The notes beneath the pieces were generated by a model, which worked only from the letters and a program-made list of their open reading frames with translations, was not told where the DNA came from and made no database searches. Shown here one piece after another: positions 51,001 through 62,349 of a stretch of 64,000 bases of DNA. The translations under genes and the position numbers were made by a program. The stretch's first letter is position 1. Each line of letters starts with the position of its first letter. Source of the DNA: Diplosphaera chodatii (taxonomy: Eukaryota; Chlorophyta; Trebouxiophyceae; Prasiolales; Stichococcaceae); the NCBI GenBank assembly GCA_032358165.1, contig JAALGY010000041.1:3100001-3164000 (forward strand). Reading direction: 5' to 3'.

Positions 51001-51767
51001 CTGCAGTGTGTGCCCGGCGCCGCACCGGCAGCCGGTGGACCGCCTGTGGCAGGCCTGCCTGGAGGCGACACAACGATATCAGCCCAGCTGCAAACACAGC
51101 CGCCGCCTCAGCCACCGCCCCTGTCCATTGCCGCCAAGCTCAGTGAGTGGTGACTGCTGCAGCCGTCTGCTCCTGGATTGTGCCCAGTGCCTCTTGTTTA
51201 GGACGTCTCATCTCTCAGTGTGGCTACAACCTTGCAAGGAGTTGCTTTGTGATTGAAGGACTTTACCAAGCGCAGGTGCGGAGATTGCAGAGCTGGACTC
51301 CCAGCATGGCTGGCTGCTCAAGGAGAACGCTGCCGCCCGCCGCGCTACAGGGCCTGACGCTGGGGACGTGGGCAGCTCGGCTGCTGAGAGCAGGTGTGCG
51401 GCCGCATCTCGCCCCTATGTGTTTGCTGCAGTGTATTCCTGTCAGGATGCAAAGCTCGCCAGCACGGGTGCTGCTGAACCACAGGCTGACTGCAAGCATG
51501 GTCAGGAATGCTCGTTTACTTGATGCGCAGCTGGCAGGTTGATGGGTGTCACTTCTGCAGCTGGCTCCACGCCAACATGCTCTTACATGCTTAGCACTTG
51601 CAGGTTCACAAGGCAACATGTGAGTTGTTTCATGCATATGCAGGGTGCAGACATGCGGGCAGTTGTTAGCAGAGGTGCAGGCGGCAATGCGAGACCGCGG
51701 GGCGCAGCTGCGATCACTGCGTGCGGGCCACCCTGGGGCAGATGCGGGTGGCCAGTCGGCGATGTAA
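48080..51767 (+). CDS. Ala/Gln/Arg-rich coiled-coil protein, about 868 residues, family unknown
   Basis: Exons 48080-48172, 48353-48481, 48648-48819, 48995-49145, 49323-51142, 51276-51393 and 51644-51767 join in phase. Residues 1-190 are strongly heptad-like (ENAALRSDARQLAERM, ELAAALEHASDERDELL, LRRRLAEVSAERDALSEQNA), predicting a long coiled coil. A single 1.8-kb exon then encodes a disordered region rich in Ala, Gln, Pro and Arg, with a basic cluster (TPRKRPRLEARH) that could be a nuclear localisation signal. The last two exons return to coiled coil (AEIAELDSQHGWLLKENAA; LLAEVQAAMRDRGAQLRSL). The exon 5 frame runs on to a stop at 51151-51153, but the GTGAGT donor at 51143 and in-phase coiled-coil exons support splicing. 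Start ATG 48080 is provisional. A cytoskeletal, centrosomal or nuclear scaffold is possible; not assigned. Confidence 0.72.
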
Positions 51768-52313
51768 TGTCACAGGCTCGCCACACGGGGGCACGCTCTG
51801 AGGTCTCGGTTCGGTTCTGGGGACGGCGGCAGTTGCGGCACTTGCACTTCAGAATAAAGATCCGAGAATGCTTGGCAACGGTATGTGTTTTGGCTGTCCA
51901 GACTGACTTGCGTGATTTTGACCCTGCATCTGTGATTATTCTGTTGACCGTGTCAGGATGTGCAGCTGCAATTGCCGGACACTTTGCCATGATTGGCAAC
52001 CCCAAAAGTCCAGAACCCTTACACCAGTGGTGCACGTATCACCAGCTGCCTGCCGATGTTGTACGATCAGTCCGCTGCGTGTACAAGCCAGCCAGTTACA
52101 TGTTCATGTAGCACATTTGCACGCACCACAGTCGTCATTGGAAATTGAGTTGACATTGCAACGCTGCATATGCTCCCTCGAATGGCTGTGCCTTCCGTGC
52201 ATTCTGCGACATCATCTGCTGTGCTGCATCGTCTTGATTTTGCTGCTGACATCTTCTCCCGTGTTGTCCATGCTCTCAGGCTTGGTGCGCCACCGTCTTG
52301 TCGTCCCGGCCCC
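51768..52313. other. convergent 3' region; TTACA at 52096-52100
   Basis: The coiled-coil gene (plus) and the metallothionein gene (minus) converge. TTACA at 52096-52100 reads TGTAA on the minus strand, about 215 nt past the metallothionein stop, a plausible polyadenylation signal. No exon seen. Confidence 0.45.
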
Positions 52314-52427
52314 TCACTTCTTGCCGCAGCAGGTGCAGTCCGGGCCGCACTTGCAGCCGCCCTTGTCGCCGCAGTTGCACCCGTCCTTGCAAACGGGGCA
52401 GCTGGGGTCCTGACCCTTCGGCGCCAT
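52314..52427 (-). CDS. MT: metallothionein, 37 residues, single exon
   Basis: The ATG at 52427 opens a 37-codon frame with nine cysteines: CPVC, CNC, CKC and CTCC arranged around Asp/Gly/Lys spacers, ending in CGKK. The C-x-C and C-C pattern, absence of aromatic residues and size are those of metal-thiolate proteins. It should bind Cd, Zn or Cu in the cytosol. The open frame extends upstream to 52574, but the extra residues are not metallothionein-like, so I place the start at MAPKGQD. It does not match a specific plant MT class. The 5' region may contain an intron. Confidence 0.8.
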   Translation of the reverse strand: MAPKGQDPSCPVCKDGCNCGDKGGCKCGPDCTCCGKK

Positions 52428-53217
52428 GTTGCAGCTTCTGGTGAGTGGATGACTCGCAGACCGGTGCGTTTCTGTGGTCTGTGTGCGTGTGATGCAGTTC
52501 CGAAGGCACAGAATGATCATCTTGCGGCCAGCTTCGCAGCATGATGGTGCGGGACCCTGTAGTGGGATGCTCAAATCTCAGAGATCTTGGGCGATCCCAG
52601 ACTGGGACTCAGCACCATCATTGGTCGCTCCCCAGCATCGCCACCAAAGCATTTCAGGATCAGTGCCTCCTGTCAATCTCATGTGCATGTTTTAGCCTGT
52701 GACAGCAGGGGCAGTGCGCCATCTGAAAAGTTGCTGTGAAACAGTGTGACCTGGCATTCCGGTTGTCTCGAAACGATCAGTCTCAGGCTTTCAAGCGCCT
52801 TCCAGTGCTCCGACGATCATCATTGCCTGTGGCTTCAGCAGGTGGGCTGGGGTTCATAAGACCAGCAGACTGTCAGAGCCGCATTGAGCATGCATGATAA
52901 CTAGCTGCACGGCTGTGCACAGAGATATTCTGCTTGAACAAGCAGGACATCCACTGATGTGAACTGGACTGCGTGTGAAACTGCATATCTATCTATCGCA
53001 GTGGCGCTTGATCGGAAGCACAACGCCATTGAGCCTGCAGCCCTGCCCTGGTACACGCTGTGCACTGTTGTCAACTTCAGCTGTTACCAATTGTTGGCAC
53101 ATGCAGGGAGTCGCAGTCGATTCAGTTGCCCCTTGGATTCCTGAAGACAGCTAACTGCAGCGGAATTTGCCTGGCACAGGGGCTTCCGGACCTGAGGTGC
53201 TACGCAGACGTTGCCGC
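52428..53217. other. divergent promoter region, metallothionein / FAF-like gene
   Basis: About 790 bp between divergent start codons. I looked for TGCRCNC-type metal elements or heat-shock units and would not defend any. No exon seen. Confidence 0.4.
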
Positions 53218-56200
53218 ATGGGAGAAGGCGGCCGATGCTCAGGCCCTGCCGACAGGGATGCTTTATTTGAAACGCTTGGCAGCGAGGAGACTGCAGAGGG
53301 CGATGGCGCCTCGTCTGGCGCAGCTCCTCCCCTAAAACGGCAGCGCAGCACTGTGGGACTGCAGCGGCCGCGATTTCGCACCAAGGAACTCTCAGAGGTC
53401 TTGGAGGGACTGTACGGCACCACCTGGTGTGTGTTCCCCGCGAGCCTGGGACTGTGCCTGCGCAGTGCCGCCAGTCTGGCGCACATGGATCTGCTTGCCA
53501 GGTGCGTTCCAGGCCTGTATCCACACGCATCAGACCCATTGCAATGCTCACAAATGGCCACTCCGCATTCATGGTGCGTTGACCTCTTGGTTTCGCGCAC
53601 TAAGACTATGCACTTCCTTCATTCTGTTGCTTCTCGAATGACGATACACAAGCAGACAAGTGCAAACTGAGATCTGCTTACTCAGGCTGCACCATTCTGG
53701 GCGCAGGACACACTATCTCCCGAAGGACAAGGGCCCCACCAAATTGGAACACATGCTGGCACGAAAGCTCATCACCGACGCTGTGCCATTCGCTTTGGAG
53801 AAGTGCCTAGCAGACGTTGCGGTGCACGATTGGGGCGACAACATCCAAAGAGACATCCTATCGGTGCAATACTTCATGCATGCATGGTCACACTTTGACC
53901 TGCATGCAGCATGTGAGCAGTATGCCATATGTTCAGTCGGCAGCTGCCGCTTACTTCCTCGCATGCTCCCGAGATGCCAGCAGATGTTGCACTTGTATTT
54001 GTCAGCACTGACTTTCGTTATAAATTGCTTGCAGGCCTGCCTCTCACTGGCAGACCTGACGGCACAGCGGCTCAGGCGCTATGTTGAGCTGCGCCAGCCA
54101 GAGGCTGATGAGGAGGAGGAGCTGTTGGTAATGCTGCTATCATGCACTGCACGCAAGACAATGCGGACCATGTGCCAGCGGACCAACGATGGCACTGAAG
54201 GCGCTCTCATATACAAATGCAGGTGGTCCTTTCAAGCCTGAAACTGGCGCTGGACCCAAAGACCGAGTTCGCTCAGCGCAATGCGAGTGTCCCAGCCCCC
54301 GACAGTGAGGTGCGCCTCAGACACCAATCTCCGGCAGATTGCAAGGTGTTTGTACGCATGGCTTCACTCTGCAGGTGCAAAGGTTAACACTGCGCAGCAG
54401 AGTCGAGCGCATGCATGGAGCATTGGTCAGACCTGGCAGAAAGATCATAGGTGTGGTGCCGCTGACCATCAATGCAAGCCTGCAGTACAAATGCTTCATT
54501 GTAAACCCGCCGAGCTCCTCGGATGCAGGGCGTCTTGACATGCGAGGCACAGCCGTTGCTGAAGCCACTTGGCAGAGCGCTGCCGGACACCATGGCGGAC
54601 GCGTCAGCTGGCGAGGAGGCTGCAGCAACGTCCAGCTATGCAGAACACAAAGGCTTTGCTGGGCCTGGTGGCGAGGGTGCCTGGCAGGTGGGAAAGCAAT
54701 ATCTGTGTGGCGCCTAGCAAAAGCTTACAGCTCAGCACGGGCATGCAGCAGAAGAGTGCATGAAGAACGATGGACATCAATTAAATGGCGTTGCTCATGA
54801 AAAGGACCGTGGGGCACGCAGACTGCACCGCACCAGCTTACCATCGTCAGATGCATGTTGAGTAGAAGGCAAGTGACCAGACTGTATTGCAGTCTGCAGG
54901 CCGCGGTATTGAACCGTTTCCTGGATCAAGAGGGACTCGTGGCAGCAGGGAGGCTGCTGCACCGTGCTCCTGAAGTCATACGCACGCTGCCGGTCTACAA
55001 GGGCGTGTTCGGTCTTGTGGCGGAGGTGCTGTCTGTTCGGGCTCAATGCATGTTTGCAAGAACTCCGCAGCCTCTCATCCGGAGCGTATGTGCCATGGCA
55101 GCATGTGGTCGTCATATCTGCAGCATGGCTGGTTCCTGCAATGAGCATACTTCTCACGAATCGCACAGCCTGCACTGTGTTTCTGCCTCAATCAGTGGTG
55201 GATCATGGCTCACGGCCGACAGGGGCTGTGCTGCGGTGATGCAGGCAATGCCATACCTGCATGCCAGCACACTGGCCGAAGATATCAAGGGGGTGGGTTT
55301 GTGTATGGCTGCCTGCCAGAAATTTGCATGCTGAGAACATCAACACCGTTCCAGACGGCTTGCTGCATTCCAGAGGAACTTGCTATGTTGCATGTCGTGC
55401 GCGACCAGATGGAGGTGTGCTGATGCTGGTCTGGCCTTTCCCGCAGTGGGTGACAGCCGGCAGTGAGGTCGTGCGGCATCTCAAGCAGCTGCTGTCAGCA
55501 GAAGACCTGGCGAAGACAGAGCAGACCAGCAAGTGTGCTGAAAGTCACGGCTGTCAAGTGCTACTCCATGTCATGCTTTCAGGTTGTAATGAATTGCCAA
55601 CGAGCAAGGAACCCCTTGCATGCAGGCGTGCTCAGCCCACTGTCAGTGGCATGTTCTCCAACCTGTACGACATGCTGCTGGCTGCGTCAGATGTGCCCGC
55701 TGAACTTCACGAACAGGTACATATGTTGTGCCTGAGGTGAGCGTGCAATGTTCCAAAGGTCAGCTGCAGTACACCATGTAGCCGAACTGGCAGCCCAATG
55801 GCTTCACGTCGCTGACGGAAGCAAGACCACCATGGCTTGATGAATGCCTTTGGCCACCGATGCCGCAGGGCAGCACCCCCGATGTCATACTAACCCGCCA
55901 GTGTGGCGCCCACCTGCAGGTCCGCCGCCTCCACCACACATACATCGAGACCCTGCTGGCAAAGCCAGTGTATAACCGGCGGCTTGCTGCCCTGGCGCAG
56001 CTGACATTACTGCTGCAGAACACGGAGCGATTGCCAGAGCACGACGTTGCAGCTGCCATGGAGGTGTGCCCCTATTTTGACCCCTCGCTGACTTGAGACT
56101 CTCAAGTTTCTTGGCTGTTCGTGGCGTGGGTTTGTATTGCTGTCACTTGGTACAGAGCAGACCAAAATCAGCTCAAGTGGATGTCTAACCTTTGTGCCTT

Positions 56201-59200
56201 GCACCCTGATCTATGCCAGCTGTTCCGTGGCTACATTTATTGCGCACAACACTGGTCTCAAGGCTCGTAACAGCACCAGGATCATCACTGCTGTCGATGC
56301 AGGGTAACATCTGCTGGCTGCGGCAGAACGAGGTCCTGCCAGCGGTGATCCATGACAACCTTGACAACAGACATTTTGCGGACCTGATTGGCTGCATCCT
56401 GAAGCTCCTGGCGCCGTACGGAGATGGCATTGCCGACACCGACCTCTTAGAGTTTTGGGAGAATGCTAAGGTGGGCCGTGATGTTGTCACACACCACATC
56501 ATCATCACACTCCCTCGCCATCTGCAATGCACAGTGTTGCACACAGGCATGCGATTACCATTCAATAAGTTGTCAGGTATGCTTTTCATCATGCAAACTC
56601 ACTGAGCAGTTTCCTCTGCATCGTGCAGTGGGGCCATGCAAATGCCCACGATATCCTTCATGAGCTGGCTGACCGCCTGCGTAGCGCCCAGGTAAGTTTC
56701 AGGGCTTGTGCCACTAACCTTTGACAGGGCCACTGCCCGCGCACTTGGCAATAGCAGCTTTCATTCATGCGTCTACTGTGCTGTATACCATACACCGCGC
56801 TGCATGCACACATTTTCATCTCCATGCACAAACATGCAGGTGGACCTGCTGTACTCCAAAGTCGAGGAGCGCCTGACAGCAGCAGGGGGGGCTGGCAGGG
56901 ACCCCAAGCTGATTCGCCTGCTGCGCCGTTTGATTTCTGCCGACAAGCAGGTGCGTGCCCCTTCTACGATGGCAGGGATGGCAGCGACCATGTAACCATC
57001 GGGTGTCATTGGGATATGTAGGTGACTGTGCACTGCGTACAGAGCAATGGTACAGCTACCCAGCACGCAGAGCTGCACACTTCATGCCGTTGTTCAACAC
57101 TGTCTTCCAACTGCTGTACATACAGGAACAAACCTGCAGCCATTTGTAACCCTATTACACGCAGACCCCGGCTGTGCCTCTCTTCAGGGCCACCTCAGAG
57201 GCCGCGTGCTGCCATTGCTGTGGCGTCTTGCCTTGGTGGAACCCCTGCAGACCTGGCCTAGCATCGGCACGGCATTCGTTGATGCGCTGCTCCTCTACGA
57301 CGCTGCACAGCAGGATCAAGATCTTGAACATGAGTGAGCGCCCATATACTACAGCTTGCTCAGCCTCGATACTGTGCATAACATGCTATGTTCGAGCCAA
57401 TGCATGCCATGCCTTGCCCATGGCATGTTCAAACGTTGACATGTGGGAAGTGCAAACGGATCTGCATGGGTTTTGCAGATACATCCTGCGCTGTGTGGCG
57501 GAATTTCAGAGCGGCCCTTCAGCGCTACAGGCATTGAACCTGCTGAGCATGACGGCCCAGTCCCACGACACCATGCTGAAGGACAAGGTGCCACAAAGTG
57601 CCAGTTGTCCAGAGGTTGTTTCGTCGATGCTATGGAATTCCAACACTCAAGTAAGCAGCCATGCAGCATCTGGCATCCTGCCACTGTTGCCCCAGCGCTG
57701 TCATCCTGTTACTTGCAGCGAGGCGCATGGGTGCAAAAGGCAGGCTTCCTGGAGGCAAGGTTCCAGTTGTCAGAGCTGGTGGTGGCAGCTCTGCAGCGCT
57801 TCTTGGCAGATGCGGGCACCGCTGAGCAGCAGATGGCTTTGCCCACTGCAGCCGCCAGCAAGGCACATGACAATGCCGTCATGTGCTTCACAAAGTTCTT
57901 GCAGGTGTGCGAGTGCTTGACATCATGCACACATTTGAGGAGCAAGTGCATGTGTTCAGCGTGACGGCGGAAGGACTGGTCGAATGTTGTCTGCATTGGC
58001 GTGTATGCTGAAGGACGGCCATATGATGCCCAGGTTGCAGCATCATGGCGTGCCAAGCCTATGCCCTGGGACCATGTGCAACGGCTCTGGACAGTGATTG
58101 TGGCTGACGGCGCCTCACCAAGCGACAGGTCCTACCTGCTGCAGCACTCTCTTATACAAACCAAGCCTTTCACGCACAAGTCCTATTAGTTGGTTGGCAG
58201 ACTGGGATGATGCATACCTCGACTGCCTGTCACCCAGGAAACAGAGCCACAGTGCACATCTTTCAATATTTACCTGAATCTTATCTGAACAACCCTTTTG
58301 TAGCAACTGTGTATGTCTGCCCAACGGCCGCCATATGTTTGTGCTGATGCCCACGCAGAACCTGATACAGTTCCGAATCGCAGGGAGGCTGTCTTCCGCT
58401 TGCTGTGCGGTATGGCGGGAGATCTGGACGCCTACAGCACGCACACACTGTTGCAAGTGCACATGCCACAGCTGGACTTGGCAACATTCAGCCCGGCCGC
58501 CTTCGCGTGCTTCCGTGCCCTGTTTGAGCAGGTGTGGTTGACAGTACAGCATGCGCTGTATGCTGCCAACCAAATGTCCTGTTCACAGCAACGTGATTGT
58601 GCAGTGTTGTCGATCATATTAGCATCCAGAGTGACTGCTAAGAGTGCACTGTTCGGTGTGTAGAACGGTTTTCACGAAGGCAGGCTCATCGAGGCAGACA
58701 AGTACAGCGGAGAGCGCTTCTCGGTGGTCGACATCAGCCTGACAGGTGCTAGTGGATGCATGCCGTCTAATTGGAATCAGCTCAGAGTGCGGCTCTGGTA
58801 CTATCGAGGAAACAGAGCGTCAAAAGAATCGACAGGGTTTGAGAATGCCTGCTCAGCTCAGCTTTGGTGAGGATTGTGTGGCGGCATCAAGGTGTGGACT
58901 TCCTGTGGCGACTGGTTCTGGAGGGGCCAGAGGCTGTTTCTGCTGAGGGCCAGCTGCTCCTGGTGGCTGCGCACATGCAACTCGACGCCGGCGTTGCTGA
59001 CCAGAGCGCCGCCATCCAGGCAGCCTTCCTGAGGTGCACCACCATTCCTCGTGTGTGTGTTTTTTATCGGCACTTGAAGGCAAACAGATGGACAGAAGGG
59101 TGGTATTAGCAAGTGGTAATACCTATGTTGGCACTCATCAAGTGCCAGCCAGCCTGACACAGCATTGGTAGTCGATTGCCAGGCAAAGCGGCTACCTGCG

Positions 59201-61941
59201 CAATGTTGGTGGACATCGAGTGGGTTCGAAAGTCACTCACATAGTGTAGTGCAAACGAGTGACTGTTGCAATGTGCAGGAGGTGCACAGATCAGCTACTG
59301 CAGGCCTCTGCAGCCGCTGCTGATGGTGTAGCTCCTCAATGTGCGTCAGCGGGTGCGGCCCTGCGCTGCAGCCGCTGCATGACGATGATGCTGCAGGTCG
59401 TCCACCAAGCCCAATGGAGCCAGGTGGTATGAGCTGGGCATCACATTCCTGACGACTCTGTCAACTTGCTGCCGCAGGCGGAAGTGATCACAAAATGCTG
59501 AGCCGTCACTGGGTGCTTGACTACAGGGCAGCAGGGTGCCGAGCGTGCCAGCGCACGGCGCCTCGTTCCGCGGCGCTCCTGTGGACTTCGACGTCGAAGT
59601 GGACCATGACAACCGGCGCTTTTGCCTGACCTCACATCAGAATGCCTACATCGGCGTGCTGAGGCAGCAGGTGCCTGTGCCCGCATCTGCCACAATGCAA
59701 CCCCATTAGGGACGGCAGCTCATACTGTGTGTTGAGCTACTCGTGGGTGTGAATACAAAGGGCTGCAGAGGCAGACCACAGCACAGGCAAACCATGACAC
59801 CGCACGTGCTAGGTGCTCGACCGTCTCAGCACGACACGTGCAAGCTGGGATGGCTCAACCGGTATTGCACCTGCTGTGCACACAGGTCGCTGCAGAGCTC
59901 AAGGTGCGGCCAGAGGCGGTGCGTATGATCGTGAATGGCGCTGAAATTCGCCACAATGCAGCGCTGCTGAGCGACCACAACATGCGACCGTCTGTCCAGC
60001 TGCAGGTCTGGCGTTTGTGTACAGTCATGTGTGTGACCAGCCAGTGCAAACTTCGTGACCCGTCTCCAGGCTTACATGGCGGCCACCTTGGGCTGCTCGT
60101 GCTGCATGCACATGGTTGGCAGCATGTTCCGTGCTGTGCAGCACCATTGGGTTTCGGACGCCTGCATTTGTATGCAGGTGATGATCACCCCGGAGACCCC
60201 CTCAGACATGCGGATCGCTGCTGAGGGCAAAGAGAGTGACGCCCCGACCCTCGTGCTGGCAAAGCAGGTGCACATGAGGTCACACTCTGTCCAAGGGTCA
60301 TCGCTGAAAAGTCTGCTGTCACTGTTGATACAGAACCATGCCTCAGCTTCTGCACGTGACGTCCGCAGGAGGGTTTGGCAGCTACACTACAAGACCTTGC
60401 CGACAGCTGCCCGCTGGCTGAGGGCTGCGCCTGCGCACTTCAGCTCCTGGAGGCGCTGCCAACACGGCAGGATGTTGCATCAGCGCTGCACTCGGCGCTA
60501 TGCAGCGGGTCGGCGTCTCTGCAGACCCTACTGCAAGGCTGCCGGCCGGCGCGGCTGCTCTACTATCTGCAGGCGAGAGTTCATCTGAGTAACTCCCGCA
60601 CGTTGCATATATTGCTGTAAGAACCTGATGAGCTCATGCAGACATATACTTTCCATGACTGCTCATGTGTACCACAAATCTGGTAGGGGCAGCTCCTGGT
60701 GTGCGCCAGTCTGGGATGCGCCGCGAGCGAGTCTGGGCCCTGCACTACTGTGCTGTGCAAGGGTTTCAGGACGACCTTCTGTCGTGCAAGGCTTCTGCTT
60801 GTGGTCTGATGCAGGCGGTGGCAGCGCTGCTGCTGCCGCTGCAGCCAGGGCCGGGTGCTGGCCGCGCTGCAGCGCTTCGATGCATGCTTGCCAACGATGG
60901 CATGGCTCATGTGCTTGTGACGGCGCTTGCAGCGCACGCCGATGAAGCGCAGCCACAAGGCAAGCTGCTCGGTCACGAGTTGTGCTCTTCTGCAGTCCAG
61001 CATGTACTGGCAGGCAGTGCCCCACACGAGCTTCACCGCCAGCCCGATGCCGCTGCCTGCAGATGCTGCTCTGATGACACAGCTGGGCCAGCTGGCGGTC
61101 GCAGTCTTCCGGCCCATTGTGCTGCAGCCGGTGTCATCGCTCGACCAGCTGCTGCTCCGCTATGGCAGCAGCCATAACGTGCGCTGGAACAATCGGCCGA
61201 CGGCGCCAGGCGAGCAGATGCACCGGCACACGCTGGAGCAGCTGCTGCGGTACCTCAGCGGCCTGGCGCATGCGGCCGGTCGTGCCTGGGGCATGCCACT
61301 GACACCCCAGGTGAATTGTCGAGGTTTGGCACTTCTGTTGGTTGATGATTGAGGACGACATGCTGCTGGCATGCAGCTCCATGGCGTGTCCAGCTGCAGC
61401 GTTTGCTTAGTAAGCATGTGGGATGGCGTGCGGCTCTCCAGCTCATTCGCGTGATATGCACCTGTGCAGGCAGGCGATGGGGGGGACACACTGCCAAAGG
61501 AGCATGCGCAGCTGGCATGTGCAGCGCTGCAGATGACGCGCGAGGTGCTGGCTGCAGGGCCGGACCAATCGGGAGTCTTTCTTGCCATTCAAGACCGGGG
61601 TGACTGCTGTCGTTTCATTAATAGTGACCATCACGTAGGTTGTAGGAGCACTGAGAGCTGTTTACATCCTCATGCCTGTGGCTGTGGCTTCCGCATGCCC
61701 GCCCAACAGGAGCGCGGCTCGTAGCTGAACCGTTTCGGGTGTGTGTCCTCCAGGCATGGCCACGCGGCTGCTGGCATCAGTGCTGAACCAGTACAGCCAG
61801 GAGGTGCGCTTGGCGGCGCAGGCCACCCTGCAGCAGATTATACAGGCTGCACCCCGCTCATGGGTGTGGCTGCAGCAGGTGCTGGGCACGGTGGAGGGTG
61901 GTTTCGATCATGTGGCTAGGCTGTCGCCTTACGTAGGGTGA
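53218..61941 (+). CDS. USP9X/FAF-family ubiquitin hydrolase homologue: helical-repeat region plus UBL, no peptidase domain seen
   Basis: About 32 exons join in phase to about 1371 residues. Among them: 53218-53501, 53707-53863, 54035-54127, 54223-54309, 54529-54687, 54900-55025, 55447-55532, 55626-55716, 55782-56063, 56303-56470, 56629-56691, 56840-56950, 57188-57333, 57479-57587, 57719-57904, 58034-58128, 58384-58531, 58664-58745, 58892-59033, 59527-59670, 59886-60005, 60178-60267, 60369-60572, 60815-60959, 61063-61310, 61470-61599 and 61754-61941. The order follows human USP9X: LIRLLRRLISADKQ with VLPLLWRLALVEPLQTW; NGFHEGRLIEADKY then VDFLWRLVLEG; a ubiquitin-like domain (DFDVEVDHDNRRFCL to RPSVQLQ); SALCSGSASLQTLLQGC; KEHAQLACAALQMTREVL; RLAAQATLQQII. 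The Cys box of the peptidase (G-x-x-x-x-x-x-TCYMN) is not found before the stop at 61941 or the TGTAA at 62273. The first six exons are the least certain. Confidence 0.8.
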
Positions 61942-62272
61942 TTTGGAGAAGGCAGCCCCTGGGGTACGCCCCAGATGCAGGATCCGCAAGGGCTGAAGGC
62001 AACTGTGTGAGCTATGGCATGGAAGGCTTGATATGCATGCTCTTGCATTATTGTCGTCAGCGTCTGAGCACTGCACCATCTTGCCTGGGAGCAAGTGCCA
62101 GATTGCTCACTTGCATGCTGCAGCACGATGCTGTGCCTAGCATGGGAAGTCTGAACAGCCATGTATGCAGCTTTTGTAGGTGCCCTATCAGGCAGTATGT
62201 GCAGCTGACCTTGGCTTGGTTGCCTTGACTGATGTAGTGTGTGTGCTCTCGGTTTTAAGCAACATATATCAA

Positions 62273-62277
62273 TGTAA
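62273..62277 (+). terminator. TGTAA polyadenylation signal of the FAF-like gene
   Basis: TGTAA lies 332 nt past the proposed stop at 61941, in an AT-richer stretch with no coding signal, and just before the stop of the convergent minus-strand gene. It supports the view that the plus-strand gene ends here. Confidence 0.5.
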
Positions 62278-62349
62278 AACTCGACCATCATGGCTGTGAA
62301 GCCGTTGGATTTACAACACCTCCCATCCTTGCTCGCACGTAGGCATCCG

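Noticed and set aside
52428..52574. Extension of the metallothionein frame to an upstream ATG (86 codons)
   Set aside because: The extra 49 residues are not metallothionein-like and vary in character. The internal MAPKGQD start gives a typical metallothionein.
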